Shown here: positions 25,701 to 32,965 of the stretch, in pieces
How the letters are laid out: every line of letters starts with the position of its first letter
Numbering within the stretch: the first letter of the stretch is position 1
Source: Mesorhizobium sp. INR15
GTDB taxonomy: Bacteria; Pseudomonadota; Alphaproteobacteria; Rhizobiales; Rhizobiaceae
Assembly (NCBI RefSeq): GCF_015500075.1
Contig: NZ_CP045499.1
Coordinates: forward strand, 62,001-126,000
Length of the DNA: 64,000 nucleotides
Direction: 5' to 3'
The notes under the pieces: model-generated
What the model saw: the letters and a program-made list of their open reading frames with translations, nothing else
Database searches by the model: none
What the model was told of the DNA's origin: nothing
Translations under genes and position numbers: made by a program

Positions 25701-26230
25701 CCCGAATAGACGCCGAACGTCGTACCGTCCTTCTGGAAATCGAGGACAAGGCCGTCCGCTACATCGAGCTGAAACTGGGAATAATGTCGGCTGGGAGCGC
25801 TCTGCGCGTATACCGCGAGCGTCATCGCTCCGGGATGATGGGGAGGGCATCCGACGCTTTCGCGCTCATCACGCGCGGCCAGTACTCGGGGCTGGCAACC
25901 CAACCTGTCAAAGGCGGCGAAGTGCTCATCGCATTGCAGCGCGACGGTCAATCCAAGATCGCCGACGCGCTGTCCAAGGGCGCACGTTTTCAGCTCTACC
26001 TGGCGCTCAGGCTTGCGGGATACTACGAGTTCGCCCAGTTTCGACCGTCAGTGCCTTTCATCGCCGACGACATTATGGAAACCTTCGATCATGTCCGGTC
26101 CGAGGAGGTTTTTCGGTTGTTTGGGGCGATGGCGAGTGCAGGCCAAGTGATCTACCTCACGCATCACCAGCATCTATGCGAGATCGCCAAGGCTGTTGTG
26201 CCGGGCGTAACGATCCACGAACTCGGATAG
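22760..26230 (+). CDS. yhaN: YhaN-like/SbcC-like AAA ATPase (partner of YhaO)
   Basis: A 1156-residue ATPase. Walker A FGLNEAGKST at about residues 34-43 in an N-terminal head (MRLRRLDLIRYGKFTDRTI), long coiled coils from about 180 to 950, and a C-terminal head with a signature-like ALSKGARFQLYLALRLAGYY and Walker B VPFIADDIMETFDHVR. There is no CxxC zinc hook, which fits YhaN rather than SbcC or Rad50. It is coupled to the nuclease gene. Such pairs occur as general repair proteins and also within defence islands; the neighbours here favour the latter. Confidence 0.85.
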   Translation: MRLRRLDLIRYGKFTDRTIDFGPKPESGPDLHIVFGLNEAGKSTALSGYLDLLFGIEERSRYNFLHEYGAMRIGGVLEFAEAQHTLTRTKQRSNSLLNEMGQPVSEMAITAHLAGLSRDAYTTMFSLDDETLEAGGKSILESRGDLGKLLFTASAGLGHASDTLSGLEAEADGLYRKQAHGTELALLKRRLTDLKSRRDEIDTLASTYESLEAERLDATEKYDRTIAERSVLSARLDGIARYLRAGPILADIRRKGAQLAELPDIASPPRTWTGSVTELIDDDASLRTRLSGNIDEVERLTAKIASVDVDEMILAISERIRSLGEGKVRYVSAGLDLPNRRMELQILNNAVATCLAALGRSTERDAAVLLLPAATVGVVRAMVEQRSGIATGVRAARDEAAASLDALQTARERVGEERAVPEPARARLSTALSKASRSGHLVDIRTAREAEDTAKVRWQAALGRLHPWSGNARALAGISVPSARQIGAWKTLAAELGRNRAVLSERLAEWEGNHALLSARLGALRASVDVADDEAAAAIRRARDDAWAKHRGELTGETADDFAVSLARDDSAGAGRLAGASELADIRTTTRSLAEAAADVSRMREQLARVDTDVDTAASEIRAAARDFLGERLEPPPGDLIERVEDLISARTDALAAWEEIELAHKKAERAADEGERTRLELSGALESVGIGSDPGDSLETIAAVAELFVDRQRKVDAQYAEALKTVTAREEDLAARRRAVGVAERREEEWLAGIAEALKGTWLESGLSASGVGAVLDHLAELSKSLQERDALQLRIGKMEADRDNFIVEVTAAAAEAGEPANSDEPEQLAIRLAERLERAERTRETKADFANDLKRLQDTRDILDAEISAHERRKNDVLTVFGVPTLSQVVERDELLRDRDRLRTAVAELKERVSAELTLEGFEQARSVLDGLDFDSLMVEQAEGEQRLRDLDEAIRQQLIRQTRAADKLDAIGGDSAVARIDAERRTVLLEIEDKAVRYIELKLGIMSAGSALRVYRERHRSGMMGRASDAFALITRGQYSGLATQPVKGGEVLIALQRDGQSKIADALSKGARFQLYLALRLAGYYEFAQFRPSVPFIADDIMETFDHVRSEEVFRLFGAMASAGQVIYLTHHQHLCEIAKAVVPGVTIHELG

Positions 26231-26323
26231 TTGCGCATGTTTATTGTCTGGGGTGACTGAAACGTCCTGAAACTGGCGGACGAGGCGGGATGCGCAAGCG
26301 GCGATACGTGCCGCCGAGGGTAG

Positions 26324-26375
26324 CGCCTAAGCAGGCTGAGTTTGACTCAGTGTCGCCAAACCTGCGGGCGTTTTT
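26324..26375 (+). terminator. Intrinsic terminator after the YhaO/YhaN operon
   Basis: CGCC-TAA-GCAGG at 26324-26335 pairs with CCTGCGGGCG at 26361-26370, with a small CTGAG-TTTGA-CTCAG hairpin inside the loop (26336-26350), followed at once by TTTTTG. It separates the ATPase operon from the AbiE operon. Confidence 0.6.
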
Positions 26376-26474
26376 GTTTCGTCCCGGCGGGCTTGGGGTT
26401 CGACAGCGATCGCGTTCAGCGAAGCATTGCCGAGCGCCTACTAGGTCAGCAGTTTGTTTGACGATCTGTCATTT

Positions 26475-26491
26475 TGCGGCGATGATCGCCG
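26475..26491. promoter_or_regulatory. AbiE operator-like site 1
   Basis: TGCGGCGATGATCGCCG, an imperfect palindrome (CGGCGAT/ATCGCCG) 98 bases before abiEi. It is a near copy of the perfect palindrome at 26547. AbiEi antitoxins are known to repress their own operon by binding two inverted repeats upstream; the two sites 72 bases apart fit that model. Confidence 0.6.
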
Positions 26492-26546
26492 TAAATTTGG
26501 TAAATTGTAAACCAGCGACGAGTGTGCTAGTTTATAGAAACCACGG

Positions 26547-26569
26547 AATGCGGCGATCATCGCCGCATT
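26547..26569. promoter_or_regulatory. AbiE operator-like site 2, perfect 23-bp palindrome
   Basis: Arms AATGCGGCGAT and ATCGCCGCATT are separated by a single C. The site ends 19 bases before the abiEi start codon, so a bound protein would overlap the promoter or ribosome site. Seventeen of its bases recur exactly at 38884-38900 beside the PIN toxin gene. Confidence 0.7.
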
Positions 26570-26588
26570 GGTAGCGATCTAATAAACC

Positions 26589-27449
26589 ATGCCAACGAAT
26601 GCCGAACGGAGACAATTTCTGCAAAACCTGATGCCCGAGGGGCTGCCGGTCACGAAACAATGGCTGGAGAAGCAGAACCCGGACTTCGATCGCCACGCGC
26701 TCGATAATCTGGTTAAAAGCAGGCAGCTCACGCCGCTCGCATCCGGTGTCTATATACGCCCCGGTACACACCTGACATGGCAGGGCGTCGTCGTCGCGTT
26801 GCAGACCATCTTCCGCACGGATTTAAGCGTTGGCGGGCTGACAGCGCTCGAATTGCAAGGCTTTGCGCACTACCTGCCCCTGTCGCAGCAACGCGCAGTC
26901 CACCTCTATGGCAAAGACGCTTTGCCAGCTTGGCTACAAAATGCGCTCCCTACAGTGCAGTTCGTCCGCCACAACCGTCTTGCCTCGCTCGGTGGCGCCG
27001 GGCTCGCATATCGCGAGTACGACACACACGAGCGATCTCTTGTAGATGTCAACATACCGGGTCAGCGGGCAAGCGCTTGGCCGTTCGCCATGTCTTCGCC
27101 CGAGCGGGCTTATCTCGAGGTGCTCATGGACGTGCCCGGCGCCATCTCCTTCGAGCATGCGGACCAGCTTCTTCAGGGTATGACAACGCTCTCGCCAAAG
27201 CGCATGGAGCAGCTCTTGCGCAAATGCACGAACGTCAAATTGCGCAGGCTGTTCTACTGGATGGCCGAGCGTCATTCCTACGCCTGGCTGAAGAAACTGC
27301 CCAAGCCAGAAGCGCTCGATGAACTTGGCCTTGGCAGCGGTAACAGAGTGCTGGCCAGAGGCGGCAGACTCGATCCAAAATACCGCATAACGGTTCCGGA
27401 GGAGATGTGGACACCAACAGCCCTTACTACAGACAAGTCCGGCTCCTGA
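26589..27449 (+). CDS. abiEi: Type IV toxin-antitoxin antitoxin, AbiEi family
   Basis: A 286-residue protein. An N-terminal winged-helix region (about 1-85, with GLPVTKQWLEKQ and LASGVYIRPG) is followed by the AbiEi C-terminal domain (DLSVGGLTALELQGFAHYLPL, FAMSSPERAYLEVLMDV). It acts as a transcriptional autorepressor and neutralises the AbiEii nucleotidyltransferase without direct binding, as known for the family. Two palindromes lie upstream. It overlaps abiEii by 43 bases. Confidence 0.85.
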   Translation: MPTNAERRQFLQNLMPEGLPVTKQWLEKQNPDFDRHALDNLVKSRQLTPLASGVYIRPGTHLTWQGVVVALQTIFRTDLSVGGLTALELQGFAHYLPLSQQRAVHLYGKDALPAWLQNALPTVQFVRHNRLASLGGAGLAYREYDTHERSLVDVNIPGQRASAWPFAMSSPERAYLEVLMDVPGAISFEHADQLLQGMTTLSPKRMEQLLRKCTNVKLRRLFYWMAERHSYAWLKKLPKPEALDELGLGSGNRVLARGGRLDPKYRITVPEEMWTPTALTTDKSGS

Positions 27450-28330
27450 CCCGCATCCTGCCGCTGGTGGCGGAAGAAAAATGCTTTGCCCTGAAAGGCG
27501 GCACCGCCATCAATCTTTTCATCCGCGATCTGCCAAGGCTTTCTGTCGACATCGATCTTGTCTACCTGCCGATGGATGATCGCGATGAAGCACTCCGCAA
27601 AATCGCCGAGGCCCTCTCGCGCATTGCGAAGGCCATCGCCAAGGCGCTGTCCGATACCGAGATCATTCGATCCTACGAGGACCAGATTGATGCGCTACGT
27701 CTGTTCGTCACGCAGGGGGGCGACCGCGTCAAGATCGAACTCTCGCCCGTGCTGCGCGGCTCCGTATTTCCCGTGGAATTGCGGGAGGTATCGCCGGTGG
27801 TCGAAGAGCAGTTCGGCTACGTCGAGATGCAGCTCCTTTCGATCCCTGATCTTTATGCGGGAAAAATTTGTGCGGCGCTCGACCGGCAACATCCGCGCGA
27901 CCTCTTCGATGTCAAACTGCTGCTCGAGAACGAAGGGCTGACCGAGGATTTGGTGAAGACCTTTATCGTCTATCTCATCAGCCACAACCGGACCATGGCT
28001 GAGCTCCTTCAGCCAACCCGCAAAGACATTGCCGGCATCTACGAAGGTGAATTTCTGCGCATGTCCCAGGTCGAGGTCAGCCTTGATGAATTGCTCGACG
28101 TTCGCGAGCGACTGATCACAAGGCTCAATCAGGCATTGACCGATGATCAGCGAAAATTTCTGCTCTCCTTCAAGGCGCGTCGCCCGCAATGGGATCTGCT
28201 CGGCATCGAAGGGGCGGATGAGCTGCCCGCAGTTCGATGGAAGCTGCACAATCTCGAACGCATGCCAGAAGAACGGCACCGCCGGGCTTATGAGAATTTG
28301 GAGCGCGTGCTCGGCCAGAAGGGCAAATAA
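27407..28330 (+). CDS. abiEii: Type IV toxin-antitoxin toxin, AbiEii family nucleotidyltransferase
   Basis: A 307-residue nucleotidyltransferase toxin. The family motifs are intact: FALKGGTAINLF (GS-like motif I), RLSVDIDLVYLP (metal-binding D-x-D), VKIELSPVLRG and LYAGKICAALDRQHPRDLFDVKLLL (C-terminal AbiEii signature). In the family this blocks growth, GTP-dependently or by modifying tRNA, giving abortive infection when antitoxin control fails. It starts inside abiEi, so expression is coupled. Confidence 0.88.
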   Translation: MDTNSPYYRQVRLLTRILPLVAEEKCFALKGGTAINLFIRDLPRLSVDIDLVYLPMDDRDEALRKIAEALSRIAKAIAKALSDTEIIRSYEDQIDALRLFVTQGGDRVKIELSPVLRGSVFPVELREVSPVVEEQFGYVEMQLLSIPDLYAGKICAALDRQHPRDLFDVKLLLENEGLTEDLVKTFIVYLISHNRTMAELLQPTRKDIAGIYEGEFLRMSQVEVSLDELLDVRERLITRLNQALTDDQRKFLLSFKARRPQWDLLGIEGADELPAVRWKLHNLERMPEERHRRAYENLERVLGQKGK

Positions 28331-28388
28331 GCGAGACTGCCCACGAATACGGCCGATCCCTTGTCACCGCCACGACATCGGGATGTCT

Positions 28389-29735
28389 TCAAGACGTGGA
28401 GAGGGCTGCTCCCTCTGATGTGTCAAGGCAAGCGAGGAGCGGGGCGATTTTTCCCCGCTTAAGCAAAGCCACCGCCTGGATGAGTTTCCCGAGCTCAGCT
28501 CGCGAAAGGATATCGCGCCCGAGATCGTGGAGTTTGTCCTCGACGGCGGATTGGTCCATCGGATTGTTGGCGTCGCCGAGAGGTCGGGGCACATCGACGA
28601 CGCGTTCGCGTCCGCCAGCAACCATCGTCACCCGCGCCGGCGTGCGCTGCGGGAAGATGCCGGTAAGTTCATCGGGGTAGCGGATTTCCACTTTCTGTCC
28701 GAGCGCCACCACCTCTGGATCTGAAAGGGAGTGAGGGCGCAAGGGCCGGAACGCTTCCGCTCCTCGCAGTGCCGCAAGTGCGGCCGCAAAGGGGACCGAA
28801 AACTGTCCCCCTTCAAGCGACTTCGGCGCGCTCTCGTTGGGCAGCTTTCGCGCTTCGGGAAAAATCTCAACGTCAATCCGGTCAATCGGCTCACCTCGGT
28901 CACGGTCTGAAACCAGCGCAAGCACGGCGTCGATGACGGGATGCGTGTAACGGCACGCAGCATAAGGTTTCAGATAGGTCTCAGCGATCAGCCAGCGACT
29001 TCCAAGATCGGCGGTGATGGCGCCGACATTGTAGGCGTGAGCGCGGTCCAGCATGTCGATCGGGCCGCTCATGCCACAGCCGGCCCGGTCAACGGCGAAC
29101 CGCGCCGTCACCGTCGACCAGGGGCTGCTGCCCTTGACGGAACTGGCCTGGCAGTCGCCTTGCGGCAGGTTTTGCGGTGCCTCAGTGCCCGCTATCGCAA
29201 TTGCGTGCGCAAGCTGATCCACCTGCATCCTGCGCAGCCAGCCGACTGCGGCGGCCACCCCGAACCCGGTCCATTGACCACTGGCAAAACTCATCGTGTC
29301 AGAGAAGCGGCGGGCGGCAGCGATCCGCAAAGCTACGTCATAACCGATCGCGGTGGCGGCCAGCACATCATGACCATCGCTGCCAAGGCTTGCCGCTTCC
29401 ATCAGGACGGCTGGAATGATCGCAGCGCCGGGATGACCTGCCGCAAGACAATGGCCGTCATCGATGTCGAGGGAACTGGCAGCCGCGCAATTGGCAAACA
29501 AGGCGCCAAGGGGATGCAGCCTGGCATCCGTGAACCAGGCGTGTGCCAGACCGTCTCCAAAGCACGTTCGTGCGGCCGCGCGCGAGAGTTTGGCATTGTC
29601 GGTTGGCACTCCACCGATGATCGAGGCGAGTGTGTCGAGAATGGCGCGTTCGGTCTTTTCAACGACCAGATCCGACAGCTGTTCGTACCGCGAATTGCAG
29701 ACAAATTCCGCCAATCGTTCCGCAACAAACTGCAT
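28389..29735 (-). CDS. MmgE/PrpD family dehydratase/decarboxylase
   Basis: A 448-residue member of the MmgE/PrpD family (2-methylcitrate dehydratase, cis-aconitate decarboxylase and relatives). Features: TERAILDTLASIIGGV at the N-terminus, SSLDIDDGHCLAAGHPGAAIIPAVL (conserved D, H), ATAIGYDVALRIAAA, and KPYAACRYTHPVIDAVLAL near the middle. ATG at 29735 is preferred because GGAGGG stands just before it; an in-frame ATG at 29747 contains that site. The promoter carries the GntR operator (29756-29770) identical to that at 961-975, so it probably belongs to the catabolic regulon at 1-6537 despite the 22 kb of mobile and defence genes between. Substrate unknown, probably a hydroxy- or carboxylated acid from that pathway. 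Confidence 0.8.
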   Translation of the reverse strand: MQFVAERLAEFVCNSRYEQLSDLVVEKTERAILDTLASIIGGVPTDNAKLSRAAARTCFGDGLAHAWFTDARLHPLGALFANCAAASSLDIDDGHCLAAGHPGAAIIPAVLMEAASLGSDGHDVLAATAIGYDVALRIAAARRFSDTMSFASGQWTGFGVAAAVGWLRRMQVDQLAHAIAIAGTEAPQNLPQGDCQASSVKGSSPWSTVTARFAVDRAGCGMSGPIDMLDRAHAYNVGAITADLGSRWLIAETYLKPYAACRYTHPVIDAVLALVSDRDRGEPIDRIDVEIFPEARKLPNESAPKSLEGGQFSVPFAAALAALRGAEAFRPLRPHSLSDPEVVALGQKVEIRYPDELTGIFPQRTPARVTMVAGGRERVVDVPRPLGDANNPMDQSAVEDKLHDLGRDILSRAELGKLIQAVALLKRGKIAPLLACLDTSEGAALSTS

Positions 29736-29755
29736 CGATCCCTCCAAAAAATATA

Positions 29756-29770
29756 CCTAGTATACCTAGT
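29756..29770. promoter_or_regulatory. GntR operator, copy 3 (before MmgE/PrpD gene)
   Basis: CCTAGTATACCTAGT, exactly the reverse complement of 961-975. It lies 20 bases before the start codon of the MmgE/PrpD gene. An identical 15-mer at a second promoter 29 kb away is very unlikely by chance. Confidence 0.75.
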
Positions 29771-29809
29771 TCTTTCGCATGGGAAGGCGCCGTTCGGAAA
29801 ATTCCCTGG

Positions 29810-30376
29810 CTAACCGCCAAAATGATCTATGCAGAACGCCAGAATGTGCTGATCACCGATCGGGCCGCGAAAGATCGCGCCCGTGTCGACGAAACCCGCT
29901 TTGAGATAGACCGATGCCGCGTGCACATTGCGTTCGTTGACCGCAAGCATCAGCTGCCTGACGTCGGGGCGGTTCTGCCGCACCCAGGAAATGGCCAAGT
30001 CCGTTCCGGCCCGGCCATAGCCTTTCCCCTGGCATGCGCGGCAGATCCGGACGCTGTGCAGCGTAACCACGCCGCAAGGCGCCCAGTCTGGCACTGCCTC
30101 CTTCTCACGCAGGATGAAGAAGCCGACCGTCTTGCCGCGGGCGACAATTGCGAAGGGGTGTTGCATATCCGGGTACCGGCTGTTTTGCAGATCGTCGAAG
30201 ATGGCATCCACAGCCCCGGCGAATTGCTCCTGTTCGGGGTCAAGCACCAGCTTTTTGATGGCGGCTCGGTCAGAGACGGTTACTGCGCACAGATCGATTT
30301 CATCCGGGTTGGCACGGCCCTGCGGTCCCCGCGAACCCTGAAATGCCTTCCTCCCGTAGTCCGATCGCGACTTCAT
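29810..30376 (-). CDS. GNAT family N-acetyltransferase
   Basis: A 188-residue protein with the GNAT core in its second half: GVVTLHSVRICRACQGKGYG (acetyl-CoA loop of the Q/R-x-x-G-x-G type), RAGTDLAISWVRQ, LMLAVNERNVHAASVYLKAGF and FVDTG. GGAGGGG precedes the start. It lies 58 bases after the MFS gene on the same strand and is probably the last gene of that operon. It may acetylate the amino-acid product of the PLP enzyme or give self-protection; no substrate can be read from sequence. Confidence 0.8.
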   Translation of the reverse strand: MKSRSDYGRKAFQGSRGPQGRANPDEIDLCAVTVSDRAAIKKLVLDPEQEQFAGAVDAIFDDLQNSRYPDMQHPFAIVARGKTVGFFILREKEAVPDWAPCGVVTLHSVRICRACQGKGYGRAGTDLAISWVRQNRPDVRQLMLAVNERNVHAASVYLKAGFVDTGAIFRGPIGDQHILAFCIDHFGG

Positions 30377-30434
30377 CTACCCCTCCCTATTTCAAACGGC
30401 CCGGTCAGCGGATGTGCGCTCAGGATCGACACGA

Positions 30435-31910
30435 TCATCGCGACACTGGGCGTCCCTCAGCCTTGGCGCCTCTCCTTTGCAGCCAAAGGATCGCGCAGCT
30501 CCCACAAGCAAACAGACCAGCGAGACCGAGGAAGATGTGCCGGGCAGGAACATCCCGGGCGAGGGTCGGGAGAAGGTAGATGACAACAGCCACCAGCCCG
30601 ATCCCCGCGTCGATGTTGCTTCGGACGCGGCCAACCATTTGGTTGGACACAGTCTTGAGTATCGTCACATCGCTTGCCGCCCGAACCATCATGAAGGACA
30701 AGCCTACCAGACCTTGCCACAGCACAGCCTGAGCCATGGTTTGAGAGGTTGAAAAAGCGGCGGTAGCGACGGCAAGCAAAACAGTTCCAACGCCGATAAG
30801 GGCTCTTTCCCTTGCCACACCGGAAAGCCCGGCAAAAATGACGCTTCCGACCAAGCCTCCGCCCGAATACATCGCCGCGAGCCAGCCATAGAAATTGGGT
30901 GACAGCTTCAGGTCATAGCGTGCGAACCCTGCGAGAAGTGCATTGGATGCGTGCGCCGACGCGTAGGCCAGCAACAGACTGCAGCCGGCCACCTTGAGAC
31001 GAGGGCTTCCGCCAATTTCCAGCAGACCGCCAACCAAGTCTTGCATGTGAGGCGCTCGGCTGGTGCGGTGTTCTTCACGGCTGAGAAAGCTCGTCAACAC
31101 AGCAGCCACCATGGACGAGGCCGCACAGACGATCAGACTGCCGGTCACGCCTGACAGCGTGAGGCAAATCCCACCCAATGCAGCGCCGACAATGTTTCCG
31201 ACCTGGCTGGACAAAATGCCAAAGGAAACGGTTCGCATAAGCAGGCCTGAACCCACCTGCTGGATCAAAGCCTGGCTGCTCGGATAGGACAACAGGGATC
31301 CGACGGAGACGAAGCATGCCGTGACGTAGAGGACAGTGATAGGGGTGTGTTCTGGAGAATGGACCCAGGCAATGAAGGCCAAAAGCCCGACGCCAGCGCC
31401 GTGAATTGTCTCACCTATTGCGAACAGCCGGCGGCGCTGGAAGCGATCTATGAGCGGTCCGATGAATGGGCCAAGCGTGAAAGCCAGCAATTGCCAGCAG
31501 ATCAGGACTTTGCCGACCGAAGCGATTTCACCGGTGATCTGCAGTGCAAACCAGGAAACCAGAACGATGTACATGCTGCGCGCGCACTGCATGGCGAAAA
31601 GCATCGCGTAGATCGGCAGGACCGACTGACCCTGCCAGCGCGTTCTCGGAGACTGATACATCGGCCGCTCATGTCGAAAAACCACGACTCCGTCTCCTTT
31701 CGCGGCATGCAGGGGCGACCTGAGGGTCGGCGGGCCGGCCACAGCCAGTTTCGTTTCGCTATCAGTCCATTGCCGCAGAGATGTCGCCGCGCATTTGGCT
31801 CGGGACCTACGCCCTTCTCGACCACCGACGGCTATTCGACGATGGACCAGGGGGCACGCGGTCGTCCAAAACAGGATTTTCGCCCTGGCCCCGGCCCTGG
31901 CGTCGCTCAC
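30435..31910 (-). CDS. Major facilitator superfamily transporter (probable exporter)
   Basis: An MFS protein with about twelve hydrophobic segments from ILPIYAMLF-like sequence onward; the loop GPLIDRFQRRRLFAIGE is the family's motif A between helices 2 and 3. GTG at 31910 overlaps the stop of the PLP gene, giving 491 residues, but the first 83 residues (arginine-rich, no membrane segment) are unlike MFS proteins. ATG at 31661 (MYQSPRTRWQGQ) may be the true start, leaving a normal length of about 408. Motif A and the type resemble drug or metabolite exporters (MFS_1/MFS_3). Operon position after a kinase and PLP enzyme suggests export of their product. Confidence 0.8.
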   Translation of the reverse strand: MSDARAGARAKILFWTTACPLVHRRIAVGGREGRRSRAKCAATSLRQWTDSETKLAVAGPPTLRSPLHAAKGDGVVVFRHERPMYQSPRTRWQGQSVLPIYAMLFAMQCARSMYIVLVSWFALQITGEIASVGKVLICWQLLAFTLGPFIGPLIDRFQRRRLFAIGETIHGAGVGLLAFIAWVHSPEHTPITVLYVTACFVSVGSLLSYPSSQALIQQVGSGLLMRTVSFGILSSQVGNIVGAALGGICLTLSGVTGSLIVCAASSMVAAVLTSFLSREEHRTSRAPHMQDLVGGLLEIGGSPRLKVAGCSLLLAYASAHASNALLAGFARYDLKLSPNFYGWLAAMYSGGGLVGSVIFAGLSGVARERALIGVGTVLLAVATAAFSTSQTMAQAVLWQGLVGLSFMMVRAASDVTILKTVSNQMVGRVRSNIDAGIGLVAVVIYLLPTLARDVPARHIFLGLAGLFACGSCAILWLQRRGAKAEGRPVSR

Positions 31911-32941
31911 ATCGCTGTCACGGCCAACACTTCATTGAGGCTTCTGCGTTTCCATAAAAACCGCGACCAACCCAGCATCGGCTCCTTTGGCGAGCTGACA
32001 GTCACGGGCCCTTCCGGCAAGGGGCTGGCCCAACCCGCAATTGCTTCAAGCCATTCCTGGTCGTAGACGGTTTCGACATATCTGTGTCCCTCATCGGGGA
32101 ACATCGTGGCCACTGTCTTGCCAGGGTTGTTCCTGGACCACCATTCAGCGACCCGATAGGCCGCGCCACTGGTCGGCCCCATGAAAAGACCGTGCGTGCG
32201 ATGAAGTTCATGCGTTGCATGGAATACTTCAACCGGCGGCAGCCAGTGAACTTCATCGAACTGGCTGTGATCGACATTGCCTGGAAGGATGTTGCCTCCA
32301 AGGCCGCTGAGATTGAGCTTGCCGCTCGGTTGGCCGAACAAAACGCTTCCCGGCGTATCGACGCCGATCGCATGAAGGTCTGGAAACAAGGTGCGCAGAT
32401 AGCGGGCTGTCCCACTCATGGAACCACCCGATCCGACGGGACCAACCAGACAGTCCAACCTTCCAATCCTGTCCAGGAATTGTTCCGCCACCTTGGCGTA
32501 GGACAGCGGATTGTCGGTATTGCCGTATTGGGAAGGCCAGTAGGAGCCGGCAACATCTTTGAGATACATCTGCAGGCGGTCGAGCCGCGCCTGCTGAAGA
32601 CCGCCACAGGAGGCCGGACTGTCCACAATCGTAACCTCGGCGCCCAGCTCGATCAGGCGTCGATGTAGATGGCGATCAAGCGCCCAGTCGCTGACGAGGA
32701 TCAGCCTATATCCTTGCTGAACGGCCAGCATAGCCAGGGCAAGACCAAAGGTCCCCGACGAGGATTCGCAAATTGTTGTTCCTGGCTTCAACTGACCCTG
32801 CTCCGCGGCGCGCTCGAGCATGAACCGGGCCGGCAAGAGCTTCATCAAGAAGAAGCTGGCGCCGAAGAGGTTTTCGCGCAGCGGGACCAGACGCGGGCCT
32901 TCGAAATCTTCCAGTTTTCGCATCAGGGCACGGGTCGACAT
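31907..32941 (-). CDS. Cysteine-synthase-like PLP-dependent enzyme (fold type II)
   Basis: A 344-residue enzyme. Start at 32941 is chosen for the AGGAGA site 7 bases before it. The cysteine synthase family pattern is clear: NLFGASFFLMKLLPARFMLE (Schiff-base Lys is K in FFLMKLLPAR, where typical members have the SVKDR context), SSSGTFGLALAMLAV (substrate loop, usually SGNTG/S-GNTG), VGPVGSGGSMSGTARYL (phosphate-binding GTGGT-like loop) and FMGPTSGAAY. The altered SGT and GSGG loops suggest a non-standard acceptor or leaving group. Paired with a GHMP kinase, it may use an O-phospho amino acid for beta- or gamma-replacement, as SbnA does with O-phosphoserine. This role is inferred. Confidence 0.8.
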   Translation of the reverse strand: MSTRALMRKLEDFEGPRLVPLRENLFGASFFLMKLLPARFMLERAAEQGQLKPGTTICESSSGTFGLALAMLAVQQGYRLILVSDWALDRHLHRRLIELGAEVTIVDSPASCGGLQQARLDRLQMYLKDVAGSYWPSQYGNTDNPLSYAKVAEQFLDRIGRLDCLVGPVGSGGSMSGTARYLRTLFPDLHAIGVDTPGSVLFGQPSGKLNLSGLGGNILPGNVDHSQFDEVHWLPPVEVFHATHELHRTHGLFMGPTSGAAYRVAEWWSRNNPGKTVATMFPDEGHRYVETVYDQEWLEAIAGWASPLPEGPVTVSSPKEPMLGWSRFLWKRRSLNEVLAVTAM

Positions 32942-32965
32942 GGACTTCTCCTGCACGCCAGGCTG

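Noticed and set aside
28941..29813. A 290-codon + frame opposite the MmgE/PrpD gene
   Set aside because: Antisense shadow; the minus strand carries the family motifs, a good ribosome site and an operator.
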